Assembly (NCBI GenBank): GCA_001662425.1 | Contig: BDDC01000031.1 | Location: 62,001 to 126,000 of the forward strand | Reading direction: 5' to 3' | Origin: Chlamydomonas sphaeroides | Lineage: Eukaryota; Chlorophyta; Chlorophyceae; Chlamydomonadales; Chlamydomonadaceae | Length of the DNA stretch: 64,000 nucleotides | In this document: piece by piece, positions 51,440-59,696 of the stretch | Layout: each line of letters opens with the position of its first letter | Numbering within the stretch: position 1 is the stretch's first letter | Notes under the pieces: model-generated | Seen by the model: only the letters and a program-made list of their open reading frames with translations | Told to the model about the DNA's origin: nothing | Database searches by the model: none | Position numbers and translations under genes: made by a program

Positions 51440-52651
51440 ATGACGAAGAGTTGTACGTACACTGCGCAAGGGCAACTAGATTGTTTTGACGACTGCTCCA
51501 TCGTTGTTGAGACGTTTGCAAAGGGCGATAAGCCGTGGAATGCCAGCACACGTTGGTCGCAACGTGATCTTCAAGAGGGTACCATGTACACCATACCACA
51601 TATGTACCGCAAGGAGAACTGCATGGCGCTGTGTGATGCCATAGATGTCTGCAAGGGCGTCGTTTACAACGGGGGAACCCGGCAGTGCGCGATCAAGAAT
51701 TACCTGTCATCGAACATCGTATCAGATGCGACCTCGTCCATGTGGCTTAAAGACTGGATCATTGACACGGACCTGCCCGGTGGCGCCAATATTGACATGC
51801 CCGACATGTCCGCGGTCAACGACTTTGAGTCGTGCGCATCAGCGTGTGCGGGAAGGACCGCCTGCGTGGCCGCAGTGTACACCCCCGATAACGGCAAGTG
51901 CATACTGAAGTCCACTAGTGCAACACCGGTCGTCAAACCCGGGAGTTATGTGTGGACGCGCGCATCGTCGGTAGTGAAAACGCCGGACTCGATCATGCCC
52001 ATATCCATTGTCGATATCACCAATTGGTACAAACGGATGACCTGGTTCAACCTGAACGATACACAACCGTGGCGGATCTTGAAAGCCGGTACGGATCCGT
52101 ATGTGCAGTTACAGCTTGCTCGGAACGGCGCGGGAAGCTCGCTGTGCAAACTCTTCAACAACATCCGGCTCCAAGACTTTGCGACCAGCGATATCAACTT
52201 TGAGCTGTACATCGGCAGCCCTAGCGAGGGGGACGCCATGTGGTTCTCAATGGGCAATGATGTATCGCAGGTGACTCAGTACGAGGCCGAATTCACCACT
52301 ACGACCGGGTACCAAGTCATCTTTGCGATCTCACCATTACAACCGCCTGGCATCTACGTCATGAAGAATCGAAGCAGCGGGTCCAATCAAAAGATCGCGT
52401 TCTATCCCACAACGTTCACGCGGCTCGAATGGGTACCCGTGCGCATCCTGTACACCAAGGGCACCAGCAAGACGTGGCGCATTTACTTGGCGAATACGCT
52501 CGTCTTATCCATTGATGATGCGAACAATGCGACATGGCGCCAGACCTCGGGCATGGCCTGGGGCTTCAACGCTCGCACGGGGGCATCGTCCGCAGACTTA
52601 TTCATCCGTTCGGTGAGCGTCGTGAGCACGCATGATGCACCGACTCGATGA
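51440..52651 (+). CDS. PAN/Apple protein 5 with a different C-terminal beta domain
   Basis: The 403-residue protein shares the N-terminal start (MTKSCTYTAQGQLDCFDD) and both PAN modules with the other four (KENCMALCDAIDVCKGVVYN; FESCASACAGRTACVAAVYT). After about residue 180 it lacks the LamG-like and lectin domains. It has instead a 220-residue beta-rich domain (FATSDINFELYIGSPSEGDA, MWFSMGNDVSQVTQYEAEF, RLEWVPVRILYTKGTSKTWR) resembling farnesoic-acid-methyltransferase-like/lectin-like sandwich folds that bind ligands. The receptor-binding end has probably been exchanged. No GAGTGTA element is seen upstream. Confidence 0.75.
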   Translation: MTKSCTYTAQGQLDCFDDCSIVVETFAKGDKPWNASTRWSQRDLQEGTMYTIPHMYRKENCMALCDAIDVCKGVVYNGGTRQCAIKNYLSSNIVSDATSSMWLKDWIIDTDLPGGANIDMPDMSAVNDFESCASACAGRTACVAAVYTPDNGKCILKSTSATPVVKPGSYVWTRASSVVKTPDSIMPISIVDITNWYKRMTWFNLNDTQPWRILKAGTDPYVQLQLARNGAGSSLCKLFNNIRLQDFATSDINFELYIGSPSEGDAMWFSMGNDVSQVTQYEAEFTTTTGYQVIFAISPLQPPGIYVMKNRSSGSNQKIAFYPTTFTRLEWVPVRILYTKGTSKTWRIYLANTLVLSIDDANNATWRQTSGMAWGFNARTGASSADLFIRSVSVVSTHDAPTR

Positions 52652-52681
52652 TGACGAAAAATGACAATGTCGACTTCAAAA

Positions 52682-53077
52682 TCAGAAGTTGCGGACCTTC
52701 GAATGTGCCCAACGTGCCTTCACAGGCGGCGGCGTCTTGCACGGGTTGTAGAGTCGCGGTGTGCGCACGGGTGTGCAGTACCCCTCATCCGACGAGGTGT
52801 CGTCGACTTTGCAGGTCTTGATTTTGAGCGTCTTGTTTGTAATCTTGAGGTTGTCAAAGATGTTTGCGATCCTGTCCACTTCCTCGTGATCTTTGTCGTC
52901 AACTTCCTCGTGATCTTTCTCGTGAACCTCTTCGTGATCCTCCTCGTGATCTTTCACGTCTTTCTTGGACATCTCCTTCTCCAGGACACTGAGCCGGAGC
53001 CACAGCTCTGCTGCGAAGCGGGTCATCTTGGGGGTTCTGTTGAAGCCTTGGACGCGCGGTGTTGATGCGTCGGCCAT
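52682..53077 (-). CDS. Charged coiled-coil hypothetical protein
   Basis: In the 131-residue protein, a heptad-like stretch of KDHEEDHEEVHEKDHEEVDD composition (about residues 38-66) is encoded by a degenerate repeat. It is followed by a basic C-terminus with phosphorylatable TP sites (CTPVRTPRL, KTPPPVKARW). No known family. A DNA- or protein-binding role is possible but unsupported. Confidence 0.55.
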   Translation of the reverse strand: MADASTPRVQGFNRTPKMTRFAAELWLRLSVLEKEMSKKDVKDHEEDHEEVHEKDHEEVDDKDHEEVDRIANIFDNLKITNKTLKIKTCKVDDTSSDEGYCTPVRTPRLYNPCKTPPPVKARWAHSKVRNF

Positions 53078-53200
53078 CGTAGCTATGGCCTTTAAAAGTC
53101 CTCTCCTGAGACGTATTCAATTTTTTGCATCTACTTATGGGGTACGCATGGGTCTCTGGGGGGGTACGGATGGTACGCTGGGGACTCCTATATATAGTCC

Positions 53201-55012
53201 TCAAATGACTTCATTATCATACAACAAGTACCAGACGCGCAGCCGGCTTGTCCTGCCGTTTCGGTGTGCTCGCCCTATGACCTGCCGCTCCACCTCTGTG
53301 TCAAACTTGTGCAACATGATGATGTCGGTTGTTGCTTCTAGATTAATGCCACACCCGTAGTTACTGGGGTTCACTAGGAGGACATCCAAGAAAGCGGATG
53401 TCGGAGTCGGAGTCGGAGTCGGACGGACATTGTTGTACGCCTTTATCACCGCCGCGATCTGGCGATGGTTACCGCGCATGAATGAGTAGCGCAGCTCTAG
53501 GATATCGAGCACACTGCTCAACTGCACGAGGCCACGTTCAGATGTTGAAAAGATCAAGAATTTATCGCCGGGCTGCCGTGTGCGCAGGATGACCTCCAGG
53601 TTAGCGGCCTTGGAGTTTTGGTCAGAAAGCTGCAACGTCCGCGACGCCCCATGTTCACATGCCCCCCCTAAAGGAAGATCTACGGATGAGACCACCAGCA
53701 GGTTGGTGACGTGCAGGGGAGACTTGCACATCGGGCAGGAGGCAGCGTGCGAAGTGATCCAGGTGATGATGCAGCGCAGGCAGTACGCGTTGCTGCAGCA
53801 CGGCGCCACGCTTTTGGCCACAATGTCGTCGTAGCAGATGCAGCACGTGGTACTACTGTTGACGCGCACGCGGATCGCTTCGATCTTTGCCTGAAGCTCA
53901 TGCTGCCGCCCTGCATCCTCGGCGTCAAGCGACCCGAGGAGTCGCGCGTACTTGTCGATCAGCAGAGCCACGATGCTGTCCTCGTTGCCCTTGTTCATGC
54001 GGTTGATGCATTGGATGGCCAAGTCAACGTTGCCGGCATTCAGGTGCCGTATGATGAGCTGGTCCGCGAGACCGTGCAGGATGTTGATGGCTCGCGGGGT
54101 CTGGCAGCGCACGACATGGCATTCCATCGGCGAGAGCCCCATGCTGCTCTCCACGAACGCGTCCTTGTTCTTGACCACCACCGCGCGCAGCATCGGCGCG
54201 GGCATGGAATACGAGAGCTGCAGGAACAGCGTCTTGACGTATCCCATGCTGCGGATGCCCGTCGCGCTCCAGATGTGCCGGTTGACACGCGAGTTCCAGT
54301 TGCCGTATCCCCGTGGATTGATCAGGTTGGCATAGGATGCTGTAATAAACCATGTGAACGCCGTTTCGGGTTTCACGCACCCGGGCAGGTTCATGTTGTC
54401 GACCTCGTCAAAAAAGACGCGATTGAACTTGATGTTCCTAGAATTTGTGCACGTCACCAGGCGGTTGTAGTAGGTGCTCGTGCACAGGATGATGTCCAGC
54501 GCGTCCACGGCGTCCACAACGTTCGCCATGATGGAGCGCAGCGTCTTGAGCGAGCGCACCGTGATCGTCCGGAGATGCGGACAGAATCGGGCTATGTACG
54601 TCTCCCATTGGATCACGAGGTTGTGCGGTATGACGATGAGGTTCGCGTTGGTGTGCACCGTCGGGTCGTGCATTGAGATGTGTACATGGTTCATTCCGTA
54701 GGTGTTCATGATCGGCATGTTCGACGTGACCTTGCCAGAGCATGCGAGTGCCAGCGCGACAAACGACTTTCCGGCGCCGGCGCGATCTCCGATAATACCG
54801 AGCCGCGTAGAGAACACGTCGCCCGGGCCGACCCGTGGGTCGAGCTGCTGCCGCAGCGTGGGAAAGTGCGCGTCCAGCGAGAGCGGCTGGCGCTCATAGA
54901 GCAGGCATCGATGCAGCAGGGTCAGCTGGTGGCGCTTTAAGACAAATAGGGACCCTGGCGGCTGGGGGGCACGCTCGTTTCCTTCTCCGAGTTCTTCGAC
55001 GAGTTGCGACAT
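53201..55012 (-). CDS. SNF2-type helicase with internal RING-like finger
   Basis: From the ATG at 55012 the product is 603 residues. It has the Walker A motif GDRAGAGKSF (75-84), LIVIPHNLVIQWETYI (Ia), VFFDEVDNM (DExx, 199-207), a Cys-rich finger at 390-429 inside the helicase, and helicase-C motifs KFLIFSTSERGLVQLSS and VERQVIGRAHRNGRTSRLRV. The finger has CCICYDDI, CCSNAYCLRC and CPMCK, with Asn where RING domains have His. This layout recalls Rad5/HLTF-type proteins, which couple DNA translocation with ubiquitin transfer. A longer start at 55078 is possible. In giant viruses such helicases are usually tied to transcription. Confidence 0.85.
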   Translation of the reverse strand: MSQLVEELGEGNERAPQPPGSLFVLKRHQLTLLHRCLLYERQPLSLDAHFPTLRQQLDPRVGPGDVFSTRLGIIGDRAGAGKSFVALALACSGKVTSNMPIMNTYGMNHVHISMHDPTVHTNANLIVIPHNLVIQWETYIARFCPHLRTITVRSLKTLRSIMANVVDAVDALDIILCTSTYYNRLVTCTNSRNIKFNRVFFDEVDNMNLPGCVKPETAFTWFITASYANLINPRGYGNWNSRVNRHIWSATGIRSMGYVKTLFLQLSYSMPAPMLRAVVVKNKDAFVESSMGLSPMECHVVRCQTPRAINILHGLADQLIIRHLNAGNVDLAIQCINRMNKGNEDSIVALLIDKYARLLGSLDAEDAGRQHELQAKIEAIRVRVNSSTTCCICYDDIVAKSVAPCCSNAYCLRCIITWITSHAASCPMCKSPLHVTNLLVVSSVDLPLGGACEHGASRTLQLSDQNSKAANLEVILRTRQPGDKFLIFSTSERGLVQLSSVLDILELRYSFMRGNHRQIAAVIKAYNNVRPTPTPTPTSAFLDVLLVNPSNYGCGINLEATTDIIMLHKFDTEVERQVIGRAHRNGRTSRLRVWYLLYDNEVI

Positions 55013-55091
55013 AATCACGTGTTGTCCTCCTAAGAAGAGAGGGCTTCTTCTTCTTACTTCATTTCGAGAAAGTTTCATTGCATGCAACCCC

Positions 55092-57320
55092 TCAAATACC
55101 TAGCAACGGCATGAGCCGCATGGCCACATCGTGATCTGTGAGAAACGGAAGGTACACCGGCACCTGCTCGCGCGCCCAGGAACCCACATCGTAGAACTCG
55201 CGCCACCGCTGACGCCGCGGTCGCATGTTGCTCTGGTACACTGCCCGCGGCCACTCTGTAGCGCTCACATTCAGCGCGTTGCCGTCGCTCACTCGCTTGC
55301 AATACTCGCGGTACTTGGAGAACCCCAAGAGACTCCGTGCACTGTCAAGCAGAGCCGTCCACGCCTGCCGCATGTACCTTGCAACGAACATGATGCCGCC
55401 GCCCCCGGTCTGCCTGCGACCCGTCTCGTAATCGCTCGACGGGTCGCCCGCGCACGCGTAGCGCAGCAAGCGGGGGGTGATGTCTCGCACGGTCACCATG
55501 TTATCGTACAGACTCATCTGTGCCTCGATCAATAGCAGCTTGCCCAGGCCGTCCGGACGGGGCCTTTGGTCTGTGAAGTCGTAGAGACTCGGTAGCACGT
55601 ATTTCCGACAGAGACAGGGTATGTACTGGTCGAAGCCCTTCATAGCGTACTTGAAGGTGCGGAGGACGCTGGCCGCACCCCAGCCATCAATGTCCACGAT
55701 GTTGACGGACAGCGCCACCGCGTAGAACCAGCACGGCAGCGCCACGGCAATAAGGTCGTTGACACTGTCGTGATTCCTCTGGGACATGACGGCCACTCTG
55801 CACGGCTGGTTGTCAAACGTCAGCAGGATGTGCGTCACGTCATCGTACAAACGCAGGATAACCTGCACCACTCGTTTGCGCTTCTTCTTGTTTTCGCTGT
55901 CCTCTTCGTCGTGGTCTTCGTCTACCAGGAACGATACGGCGTGTTGGGTCTGAACCAGGTACTCGACGCCCGGGAATGTCGCAATGTAGTCGAGGATCTC
56001 TCGCGCGCGTTCGACACCGCACGACACCACGTACATGTCAATGTCGGACGGCGCGCCGACGCCGTGAACAGTTGCGTAGAGCGCCGCGCCGCCGGCGACT
56101 ACGAGGTTGTCCTGGAAACGGGAGAGCCAGTCGCGCACAAAGGCAGGGAGGTCCACCTCTTCACGAAGCGCCTTGGGTGGTGGCGGCGCCAGCTGCGGGA
56201 AGAGCCATTGGTCGTCGCGGGTCTTCGCCCCTTCGCAGGTGCTCATCACGGTTGCAAAGTTGTCCAACGTCACCCGGAGACACTGATCAGCCGCATTATT
56301 TCCTGCGCGTCGCCCGTCGAGGGCAATCCGCATGGCGTGCATGGAGACCCCAAAGCCTGGAAATGTCTGTTCAATGTCCATATATCGCAGCACAGGACCC
56401 AGGGGGCGAAAGGCTCGCAGATAGGCCGCCGGCACTCCTAGGAAGTCGGCGAGTTCCAGAATGTTATACACGACGGACACTTCCGGGAAGTGTCTCGTGA
56501 CGCCGTGCGTTGCCGCGTAGACGAGTTCCTCAAATGTTTCCAGATCCGACAGCGGGACCGCGATGCAGATCTTCAGAGGCAGATCCTCAAAGGCGTTCAT
56601 GAGGAACGGCTCAAAGTAGTGCATCTTTGAGATGATGCGCAGTGTCACCTCATCCGCGACGTCAAAGTTCTCTTTGTCGTCTTTGAACGTCACACACACG
56701 CCACGGGCGAGCATGTGTAGCATTTGCTCGTTCGTGATGTAACAATCGCCCGGCTCCACCACTGCAGCCGGCCCCAAGAGCCTGGGCCGGGCCACGGTCA
56801 TGAGCAATCTGTCTGGGATGACAGGGATCGGCGTCGACCACAGCGGTCGGATCCATGACTTGTCGGAACTGGGTGCCACGACGACAAACCCCGAGGTGCC
56901 CGTAGCGCACTGGGATTTGAAGTCGACCCCTTTCTCGCGCTGCGCGGGCCCGTCAAAGTAGCCGTCGACGTCGGCGCGCTCGGACCGAATAAAGTAGTAG
57001 TGTCGGCCGTTGCGCGTGGCCGCGGTCGGGACGATGGTCAGCTCCGGGAACTCGACTTCCAGGGCGTCGGCGCGCGCGACACTGTCAACGTCCACGACGC
57101 AGATGTCATGCAGCAGGACCCCGACGTCCATCCGTGCAAGAAAAGCACCGGTCTTGCCCACAGCGTTTTCCAGGTTGCCCCACGACCATTGGCCGTTGGA
57201 GTGGGCAAACTTGGGGTGCTTTTTACCCTTGTCGCATAGGGTCAGCACGTCCCGATGATAGTACGTCCGCAGAAAGTTGTGCAACTCCACGAACGTCGAG
57301 TACGCTGTGTCACTCGCCAT
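55092..57320 (-). CDS. Primase-polymerase (AEP) fused to nucleotidyltransferase-like domain
   Basis: The N-terminal 190 residues of this 742-residue protein resemble archaeo-eukaryotic PrimPol domains: KKHPKFAHSNGQWSWGNLEN, ICVVDVDSVARADALEVEFP (metal-binding DxD), RNGRHYYFIRSE and GVDFKSQCATGTSGFVVVAP. A second domain near residues 400-450 has LVVAGGAALYATVHGVG followed by SDIDMYVV, a Pol beta nucleotidyltransferase signature. There is no D5-type helicase. It could prime or synthesise DNA in the factory, with a second nucleotide-transfer activity on the same chain. The Cys-poor C-terminal 300 residues are unassigned. The next gene on this strand (SNF2-type) starts 80 bp downstream. Confidence 0.75.
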   Translation of the reverse strand: MASDTAYSTFVELHNFLRTYYHRDVLTLCDKGKKHPKFAHSNGQWSWGNLENAVGKTGAFLARMDVGVLLHDICVVDVDSVARADALEVEFPELTIVPTAATRNGRHYYFIRSERADVDGYFDGPAQREKGVDFKSQCATGTSGFVVVAPSSDKSWIRPLWSTPIPVIPDRLLMTVARPRLLGPAAVVEPGDCYITNEQMLHMLARGVCVTFKDDKENFDVADEVTLRIISKMHYFEPFLMNAFEDLPLKICIAVPLSDLETFEELVYAATHGVTRHFPEVSVVYNILELADFLGVPAAYLRAFRPLGPVLRYMDIEQTFPGFGVSMHAMRIALDGRRAGNNAADQCLRVTLDNFATVMSTCEGAKTRDDQWLFPQLAPPPPKALREEVDLPAFVRDWLSRFQDNLVVAGGAALYATVHGVGAPSDIDMYVVSCGVERAREILDYIATFPGVEYLVQTQHAVSFLVDEDHDEEDSENKKKRKRVVQVILRLYDDVTHILLTFDNQPCRVAVMSQRNHDSVNDLIAVALPCWFYAVALSVNIVDIDGWGAASVLRTFKYAMKGFDQYIPCLCRKYVLPSLYDFTDQRPRPDGLGKLLLIEAQMSLYDNMVTVRDITPRLLRYACAGDPSSDYETGRRQTGGGGIMFVARYMRQAWTALLDSARSLLGFSKYREYCKRVSDGNALNVSATEWPRAVYQSNMRPRRQRWREFYDVGSWAREQVPVYLPFLTDHDVAMRLMPLLGI

Positions 57321-57390
57321 CCTCCATGTGCCATCCTAGTATCCCCAACGGCCCGGGCACGCTGCTTATGTTGAAATACAAACTGAACAA

Positions 57391-59685
57391 CTATATGCTG
57401 ATGCCGTCCCGATACTCGAACGAAGTGACGATGGTCCCGCTCATGCTGCCGTTGACGTCTAGGATCTGCTCGATGACGCCTGATGAAAACCTTTGCGGCG
57501 CTCCAGGCGGGAGCGTCGCCTTGATCTGCATACGGGCGAGGGGTTCACTGGTGAACGTCAACGCGTAACTCGCGGGCGCTTCCTGCCGTGCAAAGTGATA
57601 CAACCGTGCCATGAACACGACCTTCAAGATCCCTGTCAACTCGGGCGGGTACGCCTCTTTGGATAGATCGAGCGCCTTGAGAGCGTCGCGCCAGGTACGT
57701 ACCGAGAGGTCCTCGAGGACCTCCGCCTTGCGTAGAATGCTGTTCTCCACGAGCTCCCACGTGGCCTTGCTGCGTGCGTCATTGACCTTGTCAACGACCT
57801 TTGTCCAGAAATCCAGCGACATGTCGGTTGCTTTGACAAATGCGTCTGCCGCTGTGGTGCCGTGCGTCTGTGCAGCAGCCATGGCGTACACGCGTAGAAG
57901 CGATGCATGCTCGCTGAAATGGCCGGCCGACCCAGACACCAGCAGCGCAGGTGCGACTTTTGCCGGTGCGAGTTTTGGTTGTTGCTGCTTGGATACAGGA
58001 TAGAGCGTAGACGTATCCTGTGACAGGGACTCGACAATGCAGGCGAGGGCAAACGCGTCGTCCGCGACGTCGTTCAGTGCACCAAGCGCGTACACGAGCG
58101 CCGACCACGGGGAGAGCTTGGCACCAGTCACGATCGAGTAGAGCAGGGTTCCGAAGGGCGTCAGCGCACCGTTGAATGCCGCGGATATGTCAGAGAGTTC
58201 ATAGAACGTCAGGGAACGGAGCGGCCACTTGACGTCGTAGTAGTGAAGTGCGCCTTCCGGCTTGCTGGCAGTGCGCACGTCGATGATGCGATAAAAGTGC
58301 ATGAACGCTAGTGCACTGGACACCTGCTCGATCGTTGGGGGTGTGAGAAGCTCCTGGCACGCGGCAACCACACCCTTGACATCGTTCCTGGTCAGCATCG
58401 CTAGTAACTCCTGCGTGATGTCCATGCTGAGGATGCTGGGGTCTGGGTAATCGGGCAGCGACTTGCGCATCGCCTCGGTGTACAGATGAAAGACTTTGCC
58501 CGGACCCTGGCGCCCGACGCGCCCCTCGCGTTGTTTGATCTGTGCTTGCGTTGTGAATTGTCGCGAAATGACCTGGCAGCGGCGGGCTCCATCCCATTGA
58601 CTCTTGAGCTCGAGGCCCGAGTCTATGACATAGCCCAACCCCGGAAAGGTGAACGACGACGCTGCAATGTTGGTCGCAAATATGACCTTTCGGAGGTACG
58701 GGTCTGGTGGGGGCGTAAGTGCTGCAGATTTGGTATCGTGACTCGCCTTGCTGTACAGCTCGGTGCACAACGTCGCAGCGCACGAGCCGCCGGCAGCGCA
58801 CGACGAGCGAAACTTCACGCACCCTTGCACGGCGTCCTGGGACGTTGGAACAAAGAACAATATGTCGCCGCTACTGTTCGTCCCGCCGTCCTGGTGGGAA
58901 ATGTCGGTCACATACTGCAGACCCAGGGGTATGTAGTCCGACACGTGCCCCGTCTCGTACGCATGGTCGACCTTATGCCCCTGGGTTCCTGTGGCATGGA
59001 TGACGTTGACTAGGATGTTGTGAGCCGCAAAGTAGTTTGTAAAGAGGCTCGCGTCAATGGTTGCACTCATTATGACGAGGCGAAACTCAGGACGGTTCTT
59101 GAGGATGTTGATCGACATGTGCAGTAGGAAATCAACTGGGGGCGGGCGTTCGTGTGCCTCATCAATGATGACGCACGCATAGCTGCTGAGCAACGGGTCT
59201 GCGCGCGCCTGTGCGAGTAACAAGCCATCCGTTAGGTACAAGAGCCGCGTGTTCTTGGACCTCGACGACGATGGTGCGCCGCGAAACTGATACCCGACTT
59301 CCCGACCCAGCTCAACGTCCATACATGCCGCAGCATACTCGGCATTCGCCAGCGTCGTGGATGACTTTGGATTCGTCACTGCCACTTTGTTCTTGGTCTC
59401 ATTGTTCACACCATCAACAATATTAGACTGTAACGACACGACCCGCGCCGCGACCTTCGGAACGATCACCGTCTTCCCACTGCCGGTCCCCGAAATAATC
59501 AGCGTCACCGGCGTTGACCGCAACGACATCACGAGCTCCCGCAGGACCTGGCGGTCCGCATACATGGGGAGCGCAGACCACTTCGCAGCAAGCTCTCGGT
59601 ACGCCGGCGTCAATGGCCGCTTGGTAAGAAAATTGCCCTCGACACCCTTCGCATCCAGGTAATCATAATCGTCACCCATCGTCAT
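57391..59685 (-). CDS. DEAH-box helicase
   Basis: The 764-residue protein has a full SF2 DEAH set: LIISGTGSGKTVIVPKVAA (Walker A), IIDEAHERPPPVDFLL (Walker B), IMSATIDASLF (motif III), VIFATNIAASSFTFPGLGYV (V) and QREGRVGRQGPGKVFHLY (VI). A C-terminal region in the place of the HA2 and OB-like domains follows. DEAH enzymes unwind RNA. In mimivirus relatives they are expected to act in transcription or mRNA handling. Two adjacent ATGs (59685, 59679) are possible starts. Confidence 0.93.
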   Translation of the reverse strand: MTMGDDYDYLDAKGVEGNFLTKRPLTPAYRELAAKWSALPMYADRQVLRELVMSLRSTPVTLIISGTGSGKTVIVPKVAARVVSLQSNIVDGVNNETKNKVAVTNPKSSTTLANAEYAAACMDVELGREVGYQFRGAPSSSRSKNTRLLYLTDGLLLAQARADPLLSSYACVIIDEAHERPPPVDFLLHMSINILKNRPEFRLVIMSATIDASLFTNYFAAHNILVNVIHATGTQGHKVDHAYETGHVSDYIPLGLQYVTDISHQDGGTNSSGDILFFVPTSQDAVQGCVKFRSSCAAGGSCAATLCTELYSKASHDTKSAALTPPPDPYLRKVIFATNIAASSFTFPGLGYVIDSGLELKSQWDGARRCQVISRQFTTQAQIKQREGRVGRQGPGKVFHLYTEAMRKSLPDYPDPSILSMDITQELLAMLTRNDVKGVVAACQELLTPPTIEQVSSALAFMHFYRIIDVRTASKPEGALHYYDVKWPLRSLTFYELSDISAAFNGALTPFGTLLYSIVTGAKLSPWSALVYALGALNDVADDAFALACIVESLSQDTSTLYPVSKQQQPKLAPAKVAPALLVSGSAGHFSEHASLLRVYAMAAAQTHGTTAADAFVKATDMSLDFWTKVVDKVNDARSKATWELVENSILRKAEVLEDLSVRTWRDALKALDLSKEAYPPELTGILKVVFMARLYHFARQEAPASYALTFTSEPLARMQIKATLPPGAPQRFSSGVIEQILDVNGSMSGTIVTSFEYRDGISI

Positions 59686-59696
59686 CGATCTATAAT

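Noticed and set aside
53711..54676. A 321-codon plus-strand frame
   Set aside because: Antisense to the SNF2/RING helicase; the composition is typical of a shadow (Arg/His/Val-rich) and it has no motif.
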